From JAJRRH01 sp047638815 (lineage in GTDB: Bacteria > Bacteroidota > Bacteroidia > Flavobacteriales_D > JABDKJ01): a DNA stretch of 24,214 bases. The notes under the pieces were generated by a model. The model did no database searches, was not told where the DNA came from, and saw nothing but the letters and a program-made list of their open reading frames with translations. Both the position numbers and the translations under genes were made by a program. The stretch is from NCBI GenBank assembly GCA_047638815.1, contig JBLIMR010000044.1, forward strand, positions 1 through 24,214, written 5' to 3'. Within the stretch, counting starts at the first letter, position 1. Every line of letters starts with the position of its first letter. This document shows positions 8,273 through 15,119 of the stretch, piece by piece.

Positions 8273-9308
8273 TGTATCTGCCCATAATGATTTGTATAAA
8301 TCGATATACAATCAGATCCATAAAAAACTTAATATGAATAAGCGAAAAGCAAATAGATATTTTGTGCTTAAAGGTCTATTTTATTTCAGCTTGGCGATAA
8401 CTAGTTACACATTAATTTATTTCATTAGCAATCCCATTGCTTTCGTTTTAAATTTTGTGTTATTTGGTTTTATATCTGTTTTACTTTGTTTCAATTTTGC
8501 TCATGATCTAAGTCATCATTCAATTTTTAAACGCCCCTTTTGGGACAATTTCGGTTTTGAATTTATCTATACATTGGTAGGTGCTCATCCAGAGGCTTGG
8601 AAAAAAAGACATCTTAACTCTCATCACATTGCCCCAAATGTTGCTGGTTTTGATACCGACTTAGCTATAACTGGAATAATTCGAGTATTACCACAAGCCA
8701 GTCGTAAATGGTATCATAAATATCAATACGTATACGCACCTTTTGCATACATGGCATATTCCTTTTATTGGGTGTTTATGAAGGACTTCATTGTTCTGAA
8801 ACAATTTTCACCCAAAACAAAAAAACAACAACCGAGATATCTAGTTACATTTATTGTATTAAAATTATTTTACTTATCCTACCTACTAATCTTTCCATTA
8901 TTGTATTCTAATGTATCTATTTGGATTGTTTTGATTGCCTTTTTATTAATGCACATGGTTCAATCACTTTATACTCTTTTCACTTTTTTCATCACCCATC
9001 ATGTATATGATGCAGCCTATCCGACTGCAAATAATGAGGGGTTAATAAGTACTTCATGGTTTATGAATCAAATAAAAAGTTCAAACGATTTTTACCCCTT
9101 TAGTAATGTGGCTAACTTTATTTTTGGTGGAGTTAATAACCATGTTGCACATCACTTATTTCCTCATATCAGTCATTATCATTATCCTAAACTAAACCGC
9201 ATTTTGTATAGCTCACTAAAGGAAAACGGTATAATTCCAAATCAAACATCCTATATTGGTGGAGTTATTTCACACTTAAAACTATTGAAAAGAAGAGGGA
9301 TAGAATAA
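8253..9308 (+). CDS. Fatty acid desaturase (membrane di-iron), second of a pair
   Basis: About 351 residues from the ATG at 8253 (starting MKAKHLNVSAHNDLYK). An earlier in-frame ATG at 8226 is possible but would overlap the upstream gene by 47 bp instead of 20. Histidine boxes: HDLSHH, HLNSHH and HVAHH followed by LFPHISH. It shares architecture and phrases with its neighbour (WHKYQYVYAP versus FHKYQYLYAP; ISHYHY versus ISHVHY) but is clearly diverged, as expected of an old tandem duplication. The pair could act in sequence on one acyl chain or desaturate at different positions or temperatures. Spacer 5 follows directly, so both genes occupy one cassette-like unit. Confidence 0.85.
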   Translation: MKAKHLNVSAHNDLYKSIYNQIHKKLNMNKRKANRYFVLKGLFYFSLAITSYTLIYFISNPIAFVLNFVLFGFISVLLCFNFAHDLSHHSIFKRPFWDNFGFEFIYTLVGAHPEAWKKRHLNSHHIAPNVAGFDTDLAITGIIRVLPQASRKWYHKYQYVYAPFAYMAYSFYWVFMKDFIVLKQFSPKTKKQQPRYLVTFIVLKLFYLSYLLIFPLLYSNVSIWIVLIAFLLMHMVQSLYTLFTFFITHHVYDAAYPTANNEGLISTSWFMNQIKSSNDFYPFSNVANFIFGGVNNHVAHHLFPHISHYHYPKLNRILYSSLKENGIIPNQTSYIGGVISHLKLLKRRGIE

Positions 9309-9371
9309 ATAACAGTTTACAACACTATGTAAAATTGCATTAAAACGTATTTTACATTAACCGTTAAGTTT
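9309..9371 (+). repeat. attC-like palindromic spacer 5
   Basis: Perfect inverted repeat ATGTAAAAT (9327-9335) and ATTTTACAT (9349-9357) with a 13 nt loop. The outer sides TTTACAAC and CCGTTAAGTTTA also pair imperfectly. The 3' heptamer GTTAAGT fits GTTRRRY. This is the shortest and cleanest member of the spacer family. Confidence 0.55.
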
Positions 9372-9397
9372 AATTAAAAGCAAAGTTCAACATAGAA

Positions 9398-9649
9398 ATG
9401 AATAATAGTTTAACAATAGAACCGCGTTTTTGTGGCCCAAGAAATAGTGGGAATGGGGGTTATGTTTGTGGGAAATTAGCCAATCATGTTAATTACACCG
9501 CAGAGGTTACCTTGCGCCAGCCACCCCCGCTAAGTAAGGAAATGGAAATAATCGTTGAAGAAGAATCTTTGCAGCTAATACATTCTGGAGAAATAGTGGC
9601 AACCATGAAACCCGGGATGGTTGATTTTAAAAGCCCCCCTGCAGGCTGA
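9398..9649 (+). pseudogene. Truncated hotdog-type thioesterase-like protein (N-terminal third)
   Basis: 83 residues. RFCGPRNSGNGGYVCGKLA, then AEVTLRQPPPLSKEMEI, is the N-terminal signature of a family of hotdog-fold, acyl-CoA-thioesterase-like proteins that, from memory, are about 200-250 residues long. Here the frame stops after KSPPAG and no continuation of the family is seen in any frame downstream, so I read it as a remnant cut at about 9645. Its start is intact and lies in the standard position after spacer 5. Whether the short product is made or folds is unknown. Confidence 0.55.
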
Positions 9650-10133
9650 CTTCTCACTAAAATAACCTCCCAGGTCATTTCTTCACGCTCGAATCTCCAG
9701 GTAAGGGCATCTTCTTTCACTTGATTCCTGCTGCATCTACTACTTCGGTTATCGTTTAAAAAAAAACGTTTCAGAATTTGCAGTGATGCGCTGCACTGAG
9801 CTCTTGCCGAATGTGTGTCTACTTATCCAACCTTATAGCCTCAGTATGCAGTTCCTGCTCGGTTTATCCTGAGCTCTTGTCGAAGGGTCAGTTCCAAGCT
9901 TTATAGTCTCGCTTCCTTCAGTCCTAACCTCGCGGTTAGCAACCTTGCGACTTACTAAGGGTTCAAGTCGTTACACCTGCCCATAAGGGACTTCCACCCT
10001 CTAGATTAATTACTTAACTTTGAGTTAAGCAAAAGATGCACATGCTGGGCACACACAAAACCTAAACTGCATTGAAACGCAGTTTAGCCAAAACGTTACT
10101 CAGAATTAAATAATAACTAATTTTAAAGACTAC
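9650..10133 (+). other. Gene-free, hairpin-rich stretch with repeated motif
   Basis: No convincing gene in 484 bp. It holds two near-identical copies of CTGAGCTCTTGYCGAA (9796-9811 and 9869-9884), hairpin CTAACC/GGTTAG (9924-9929, 9934-9939), hairpin CTTAACT/AGTTAAG (10013-10019, 10023-10029) and the spacer listed at 10034. My impression, untested, is that the 9850-10010 part resembles interspersed repeats common in flavobacterial genomes. It could be a degenerate repeat island or encode a structured RNA. It sits directly after the truncated thioesterase, so it may be the material whose arrival cut that gene. Confidence 0.45.
10034..10097 (+). repeat. attC-like palindromic spacer 6
   Basis: Perfect inverted repeat CTAAACTGC (10062-10070) and GCAGTTTAG (10079-10087) with an 8 nt loop. 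The left side ATGCTGGGCACACAC differs from the other spacers, while the right end AACGTTACTC keeps the CGTT motif. The next start codon is about 37 bp further. Confidence 0.45.
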
Positions 10134-11915
10134 ATGAATCTGAAAAAATACATAGGAGAATTAAAAAGACGTAATGTATTCAAATCGGGGATAGCCTATT
10201 TAATAGTGGCTTGGCTTATTGCTCAAATAGCCTCAATAGTACTTCCTACTTTTGAAGCACCACCTTATTTTATGAAAACCCTTTTGTTTATTTTGAGTAT
10301 TGGCTTTCCGTTCAATTTAGTTTTTGCTTGGATTTACGATATTACTCCGGAAGGAATTAAGAAAACCGATCGTATTGAGCAAAAATCAGAAAAATTGATC
10401 ATAAAAAACAATCGGCTAAATAAAGTTATTATTGCTTCATTATCTATAGCTGTAGTTATATTGTTATATAACCAAATCAATAATAACCCGAAAAATAACA
10501 TAGTCAATCCAGCAGTTATTAGTGAAAATACAAGCGCTAATAATTTATTAGCTGTTCTCCCATTTTTGAACACAAAATCAGATGTGACAACTGATTATTT
10601 AGGTTTCGCTATGGCTGATCAAATCATTGGAAGTTTAGTATATGTCAATAATATTACCGTTAGGCCATCAAGCAGTGTAAGAAAATTTCAAAATCAAACT
10701 ATTGATCCACTGGTCGTAGGAAAAGATTTGAATGTAGATTATATTTTAGTCGGAAATTATTTGAAAGAGGAAAATATCATTAGGTTGAATATTGAATTGA
10801 TTAATCTTAAAAATAATCAAATAATTTGGCGAAAGGCAGTTGAAGTTAGTTTTCAATCTGCTTTTGAGCTACAAGATATTGTTTCAAAAAAGGTAGTAAC
10901 AGGTTTGAACGTTCAGTTCTCTCAAAACGAGATAGACAGAATTAATAAAGACATACCCATTAACTCCTTGGCTTATGAATATTATTTGCGTGCCATTGCT
11001 TATCCTCGTACAAACGAAGGAGATCAATTGGCCGTTGAGATGATTAAAAAGAGTATAGCACTAGATTCTTTGTATGCCCCTGCCTATGCTCTTTATGGTG
11101 ATCGTTTACACACCCTTGCCAATTACGGATTACTGAACCCGGAAGAATCAAAAAAAGCGGAATTTTATTTAATAAAAGGATTGTCAATTAATCCTGAATT
11201 ATATCGAGCCATGGGTATTCTGGTATTTATTTATACAGAAACTGATAGAATAGAAGAGGCTGTAAAGCTGACAAGAAAAATGGTTGAATTAAGCCCTAAT
11301 AATGCAGATGCACATTTTTCACTTGGATATATTTATAGATATGCCGGAATGAATGAAGAGGCAGTCCTTGAAACGGATAAAGCACTCATTCTTGACGAAA
11401 AAAACCCGAGGTATAGATCTAGTATGCTCACCTACACATTTGCTGGACAAATTGAAAAAACCCTATCAACATATAATAATTTTAAGGAATCTCCATTTAC
11501 TATGTATCAAAAAGGATATGCACTCTTTCGATTGAGTAAGCAGGAAGAATCTATAAAATACTTTAAAAGATCATTTGAACTGGATCCGGAAGGACTAACT
11601 GGTCAATTATCCAAAGCAATGATAGCAATTATGGAAGGTGATAAAAACGATGCAAGGAAATTGATGAAAAAATTAGAGCGTTATAAATTGAGTGATGCGG
11701 AACCCTGGTATTTTATTGCACAGATTTATGGATTATTAGGTGACAGAGTTGCAAGCAATAGATGTTTGAGAAGAGCCGTTGATGGCGGATTTTTTAATTA
11801 CCCTTTAATGAGTCAGGATGTATTCTTTGCGGCCGTTAATGATGATTCAGAATTTCAAGAAATATTGATACTTGCTAAAAATAGGCACCTAGCATTTAAA
11901 AAGGAATTATTTTAA
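10134..11915 (+). CDS. Membrane-anchored TolB-like/TPR protein
   Basis: 593 residues. The N-terminus KKYIGELKRRNVFKSGIAYLIVAWLI, with spans at about 15-37 and 45-67, then TPEGIKK, is a module widely found in Proteobacteria and Bacteroidota next to TPR domains and sometimes behind adenylate-cyclase domains. A third span lies at about 97-113. Residues about 138-260 (LLAVLPFLNT..LGFAMADQIIGSLV..ILVGNYL) resemble the TolB-amino-terminal/FlgO-like fold that precedes TPRs in such proteins. From about 275 to 560 there are several TPR units (for example SLGYIYRYAGMNEEAVLETDKA). No cyclase or kinase domain is present, so a scaffold or sensing role is inferred. It lies alone between spacers 6 and 7. 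Confidence 0.75.
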   Translation: MNLKKYIGELKRRNVFKSGIAYLIVAWLIAQIASIVLPTFEAPPYFMKTLLFILSIGFPFNLVFAWIYDITPEGIKKTDRIEQKSEKLIIKNNRLNKVIIASLSIAVVILLYNQINNNPKNNIVNPAVISENTSANNLLAVLPFLNTKSDVTTDYLGFAMADQIIGSLVYVNNITVRPSSSVRKFQNQTIDPLVVGKDLNVDYILVGNYLKEENIIRLNIELINLKNNQIIWRKAVEVSFQSAFELQDIVSKKVVTGLNVQFSQNEIDRINKDIPINSLAYEYYLRAIAYPRTNEGDQLAVEMIKKSIALDSLYAPAYALYGDRLHTLANYGLLNPEESKKAEFYLIKGLSINPELYRAMGILVFIYTETDRIEEAVKLTRKMVELSPNNADAHFSLGYIYRYAGMNEEAVLETDKALILDEKNPRYRSSMLTYTFAGQIEKTLSTYNNFKESPFTMYQKGYALFRLSKQEESIKYFKRSFELDPEGLTGQLSKAMIAIMEGDKNDARKLMKKLERYKLSDAEPWYFIAQIYGLLGDRVASNRCLRRAVDGGFFNYPLMSQDVFFAAVNDDSEFQEILILAKNRHLAFKKELF

Positions 11916-11920
11916 GACTA

Positions 11921-12050
11921 CACATAACACCATATATAAAAAATAGCGGTTTAGGACTAAAATGAAATTTATGAATTTAAGGTTATTGTTTTACTGAAAA
12001 ATTAGTGAGTAGAAACCCCCTACTTTTCATATACAAGACCGTTGTGTGTG
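11921..12050 (+). repeat. attC-like palindromic spacer 7
   Basis: Outer arms CACATAAC (11921-11928) and GTTGTGTG (12041-12048) pair at 7 of 8 positions; TATATAAAAA near 11933 and CTTTTCATATA near 12022 form the second pair of arms. Between them lies AATAGCGGTTTAGG, which recurs in spacer 3 (AATAGCGGTTTGGG). The right end ACCGTTGTGTGTGATTATGAC is nearly the same as in spacer 2. Clearest example of the family. Confidence 0.55.
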
Positions 12051-12071
12051 ATTATGACTAACCAATAACCA

Positions 12072-12788
12072 ATGATAAAATTCTTTAGAAAAATACGCTA
12101 CGACCTTATGGAAAAAAACAAAACTGGAAAGTATTTAAAATATGCTATTGGAGAAATTGTACTAGTAGTTATTGGAATTCTAATTGCATTGAGTATTAAT
12201 AATTGGAATGAAAATCAAAAAAATGCACAATGGGAACAAAGATTTTTAAAGGACTTAAGAAATGAATTACAAAGTGATTTAAGTCAACTAAACAATTCAT
12301 ATGGAATACAGGCAAAGAAGGGTGAGACTTTAAAAAATCTAATGCAATTAATTCAAAAAGGGAATTCTGATAAAAAATCAGAAATCGATTCTATTTTTGT
12401 AAGCACACAATTTGTAAACCCAACATTTTTCCCAACTACTGGTGTTTATGACTCTGGCGTAGCATCAGGTAAAATTGAAAACGTAAAGAACAATAGTTTA
12501 AAATATATGATTACAAACCTTTACAATCATTATTACAAGCGGTTAGTTTATAATGGTGAAATATTGGATGGTGTTGTTGGTAAAGTGGATTGGGAAAAAA
12601 GCAAATTTTATAACCCTAATAAAAAACAAATTAAATCTTGGGCGTCTGTTTTGGATAGTGAATTTTATAATCAAATGGACTTCTTAATGCATCAAAACAT
12701 AGTCTATACAAGTCTATCAAAAGCAAATATAGATCAGATAAAGAGTGTCATTAATATTGTTGATAAGGAAATAAATAACAATGACTGA
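12072..12788 (+). CDS. DUF6090-type membrane protein, copy 3
   Basis: 238 residues. The first 50 codons match copies 1 and 2 nearly at the DNA level (MIKFFRKIRYDLMEKNKTGK, span EIVLVVIGILIALSINNW at 27-45, NENQK). The leader TTATGACTAACC..AACCA matches that of copy 1. From about residue 52 the sequence is unique: WEQRFLKDLRNELQSDLSQLNN begins a helical region, and a segment TTGVYDSGVASGKIENVKNNSLK fits the general pattern of a short Gly/Ser stretch before the helix NNSLK seen in copy 2. Single span, C-terminal domain presumably periplasmic. Followed by AATAACGAAAGGC, the left boundary motif of spacer 8. Function unknown. Confidence 0.85.
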   Translation: MIKFFRKIRYDLMEKNKTGKYLKYAIGEIVLVVIGILIALSINNWNENQKNAQWEQRFLKDLRNELQSDLSQLNNSYGIQAKKGETLKNLMQLIQKGNSDKKSEIDSIFVSTQFVNPTFFPTTGVYDSGVASGKIENVKNNSLKYMITNLYNHYYKRLVYNGEILDGVVGKVDWEKSKFYNPNKKQIKSWASVLDSEFYNQMDFLMHQNIVYTSLSKANIDQIKSVINIVDKEINNND

Positions 12789-12821
12789 ATTTTATAGATA
12801 AACAAATTGATGGAAAAATAA

Positions 12822-12960
12822 ATAACGAAAGGCTAACAACGACTATATCCAACGGCCCCACAAAGCAAACACACAGCGAGTTACACCAGCCTTACCAAGC
12901 CACTGGCAATAGTCTCGATACGTCATGGATAATGAAAACAAAGGCCAGCGGTATGGCAAA
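12822..12960 (+). repeat. attC-like palindromic spacer 8
   Basis: Left side ATAACGAAAGGCTAACAACGACTATATCC is a strong boundary. Imperfect arms GCCTTACC..CTGGC (about 12889-12906) and GCCAGCGGTATGGC (about 12944-12957) follow. The usual CCGTTRNG right end is not seen before the Fic operator, so the right side may be eroded or replaced. Confidence 0.4.
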
Positions 12961-12970
12961 AAGCACTATA

Positions 12971-12997
12971 TTTGATAGCATCAAATGATAGTATCAA
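12971..12997 (+). promoter_or_regulatory. Tandem palindromic operator before the Fic gene
   Basis: TTTGATAGCATCAAA (12971-12985) is a perfect 6-3-6 palindrome. The 12-mer TGATAGYATCAA occurs twice (12973-12984 and 12986-12997), 13 nt apart, and the second copy ends 3 bp before the ATG. Such placement would block transcription or translation initiation. The Fic protein has a C-terminal winged-helix-like region, so autoregulation is the simplest inference. Confidence 0.6.
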
Positions 12998-13000
12998 GTA

Positions 13001-13963
13001 ATGAAGCCTCCATATCAAATTTCGCCCCTTGTATTAAGATTAGTCAGCTCGATATCGGAAAAAATTGGCCGAATTAATGCACAGTTTCTAGATAAGCCTT
13101 CTCCAAAACTTAGAAAGGAAAACAGAATTAGAACAATTCATTCTTCTCTTGGCATTGAGGGTAATACCCTAACCGAAGAACAAATCACCGCACTATTAGA
13201 CAATAAAAAAGTCATAGGACCGGTAAAGGATGTTTCAGAAGTACTCAATGCAATCAAAGTGTACAGCAATTTAGTTTCTCTAAATCCATATTCTCAGAAA
13301 TCATTTTTAGAAGCGCACAAAACATTAATGACTGGCTTAATTAATCGGCCAGGCCGTTACAGATCTAAAGGAGTTGGCATAGTTGTAGGAGATCGTATTA
13401 AACATATGGCTCCTCCAGCAAACAGGTTAAATTCCTTAATGACAGATTTATTTGAATACTTGAAATCCACAAACGAAATTGAATTAATTAAAAGCTGTGT
13501 TTTTCATTATGAAATGGAATTTATCCATCCATTCGAGGACGGTAATGGAAGAATGGGAAGACTCTGGCAGTCTCTCATATTAATGCAATCCTTTCCAGTA
13601 TTTGAATTTATTCCGTTTGAAAGCATTATCAGTAGTTCTCAGGCTGATTACTATTCAGCACTTTCTGTAAGTGATAAAAAAGGGAATTCCACTCCCTTTA
13701 TCGAGTATATGTTGAATGCGATAGATCAATCATTAGTGGACACATTGAATACTAAAAGTCAAACCATGAACTCTCAAGATAGAATCAACTATTTCTCAGA
13801 GTTTACGGATAAGATGTTTACTAGAAAAGATTACATGATGGTCTTTAAGGATATTTCTTCTGCCACAGCAAGTCGAGATCTGAAGCTTGCCGTTGATCTA
13901 GGAATATTTAGTAAAATTGGTGATAAAAAAAATACTACTTATAAACTGAAAAAATATCCATAA
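13001..13963 (+). CDS. Fic-domain protein with N-terminal inhibitory motif and C-terminal wHTH-like region
   Basis: 320 residues. The catalytic motif His176-PFEDGNGRMGR187 is complete, so AMP or another nucleotide-derived group could be transferred to Ser/Thr/Tyr of targets. The inhibitory helix motif [S/T]xxxE[G/N] is present upstream as Ser49-LGI-Glu53-Gly54, placing it in class II, where Glu53 blocks productive ATP binding until relief. The flap VGDRIKHMAPPA (129-140) precedes the core. Residues about 265-318 (FTRKDYMMVFKDISSATASRDLKLAVDLGIF..) look like a winged helix, as in other Fic proteins with a FIC_N-type start. A tandem operator lies against its start codon. No toxin-antitoxin partner gene is adjacent; regulation is probably intramolecular. 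Cytoplasmic. Confidence 0.9.
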   Translation: MKPPYQISPLVLRLVSSISEKIGRINAQFLDKPSPKLRKENRIRTIHSSLGIEGNTLTEEQITALLDNKKVIGPVKDVSEVLNAIKVYSNLVSLNPYSQKSFLEAHKTLMTGLINRPGRYRSKGVGIVVGDRIKHMAPPANRLNSLMTDLFEYLKSTNEIELIKSCVFHYEMEFIHPFEDGNGRMGRLWQSLILMQSFPVFEFIPFESIISSSQADYYSALSVSDKKGNSTPFIEYMLNAIDQSLVDTLNTKSQTMNSQDRINYFSEFTDKMFTRKDYMMVFKDISSATASRDLKLAVDLGIFSKIGDKKNTTYKLKKYP

Positions 13964-14030
13964 CACTGACTAATATCAATATTTGGGCTTCGCCACAAGT
14001 ACTTATCTTAGTCTAACCGTCAGACTTCAT
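13964..14030 (+). repeat. attC-like palindromic spacer 9
   Basis: GACTAA (13968-13973) pairs with TTAGTC (14008-14013), and the outer ACTGAC pairs imperfectly with CCGTCAGA. The right end CTAACCGTCAGAC replaces CGTTRNG with CGTCAG. The downstream leader CTTCATTATAACCAAAC matches that of DUF6090 copy 1. Confidence 0.4.
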
Positions 14031-14049
14031 TATAACCAAACAAGAGTAA

Positions 14050-14774
14050 ATGATAAAATTCTTTAGAAAAATTAGACAGAACTTGCTTATGGAAAATAAA
14101 ACTGGAAAGTATTTTAAGTATGCTATTGGAGAAATTGTACTTGTGGTAATTGGGATTTTGATTGCGCTCTCAATAAATAATTGGAATGAAAATCGAAAAC
14201 TAAACCTGAACGAAAAAGATGTTATTGAAAATCTAATTGAAGATTTAGAATCAGATTATAATAATTTTGAAGAGAACAAAATAGGCCTTGAAAAACAACT
14301 AATACTAGTAGACCAACTTATTGCTGAACCTGCCAATTCCAGAATGGATAAAACTACTTACTTACATGATCTTAGATGGGGTGGAGGACTCCATCCTATT
14401 GCGTTTGAAGATAATATTCCTAGGGTGTTATAAATAAAGATATTATAGAAGACATTAAAATCTACTACAGAGATGAAAAAAAGACGATTGGGAGTTTTGA
14501 AGATTACGGCATAGTTATAGGTGATATAGTAAGACCATTCCTAAGAAAGCACGGCATCCACAATGCTAAATCGGTAAACGAATTTCATTATGATTCTATT
14601 AATATAGAACTATTGATAGAAGAAAAACTTGCCGCACAATATGGATCTGAAGAATTTGGACAAGTTCTTTTTGAGCTAAGACTTAAAGCTGGTGAATTAC
14701 TGCATAACCTAGACAATTTATCTAACGCCAATAGAAAGCTCGTGCCTATTCTTAAAACATATATCAATGATTAA
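14050..14774 (+). pseudogene. DUF6090-type membrane protein, copy 4, frameshifted
   Basis: The first frame (to 14433) gives the constant N-terminus MIKFFRKIRQNLLMENKTGK, the span EIVLVVIGILIALSINNW and LIEDLESDYNNFEENK, then ends DNIPRVL. From 14424 a second frame continues INKDIIEDIKIYYRDEKK and so on to LVPILKTYIND with a stop at 14772-14774, the normal length and character of the family (about 242 residues in total). Loss of one G from a G run at 14423-14425 (AGGGG to AGGG) restores one frame. It could be a real pseudogene or a sequencing slip in a short homopolymer; read coverage would tell. The DUF6090 N-terminal region is less DNA-identical to the others than copies 1-3. Confidence 0.8.
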
Positions 14775-14827
14775 ATTCTTTAGAATATTAACCTTAATAA
14801 AAAACGAAAGCTTAAAACATGTATGAA
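14768..14827 (+). pseudogene. Collapsed DUF6090-type gene remnant
   Basis: ATGATTAAATTCTTTAGA at 14768 encodes MIKFFR, the family start, and overlaps the end of copy 4 as copy 2 overlaps copy 1. It then runs only to ILTLIKNESLKHV before a stop. The AAAACGAAAGC just downstream is the spacer left boundary. The simplest reading is a tandem fifth gene from which nearly everything between its first six codons and its tail was deleted. Confidence 0.5.
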
Positions 14828-14828
14828 T

Positions 14829-15119
14829 CTACCTGTGATTGTGACAAATCGATAAACAACTATTACGACACACCGCAAAAAAGGTATCCTTATCATCTAT
14901 CAATGCTAAATGGATAATCCCATTTTTCAGTAATGCATGAAGAGTGCGATACAATGTTTTTCAATCAAAGCCATGAAGTGCGTTTTTTATTTCAGTAAAA
15001 GGAATGGCTTTTTTATAATTGGATATTACTGAGAGAACTTCTTAGCGAGAAGAGGTAGCTTTTAACTTTCGTTCACTTAAAAGCTTGTCTAAATGAACAT
15101 TTCCTTCCATATCATCCAT
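14829..15119 (-). pseudogene. Fur-family (Zur-like) regulator, decayed
   Basis: Reading from the ATG at 15119 (overlapping the TonB receptor stop as TAATG) gives MDDMEGNVHLDKLLSERKLK, then ATSSR, TAA (15044-15042), EVLSVISNYKKAIPFTEIKN, ALHGFD, TGA (14963-14961), KTLYRTLHALLKNGIIHLAL, DDKDTFFAVC. This is the N-terminal winged helix of a Fur-family repressor; the TGA is one transition from CGA, giving the expected Arg in FDRKTLYRTL. The frame ends at 14829, well short of the usual 130-145 residues, and most of the metal-binding dimerisation domain is absent, probably cut at the cassette junction. As third gene of a receptor operon it would have been the zinc (Zur) or iron repressor. Confidence 0.8.

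Noticed and set aside
9493..9720. Minus-strand open frame of 75 codons over the truncated thioesterase
   Set aside because: The plus frame has the clear NSGNGGYVCG and EVTLRQPPPL signature. The first 25 residues of the minus frame lie outside it and look gene-like in composition, but I cannot match them to anything.
13001..13963. Fic/antitoxin two-gene toxin-antitoxin system
   Set aside because: The inhibitory helix is in the same protein (class II) and no small antitoxin gene lies on either side.
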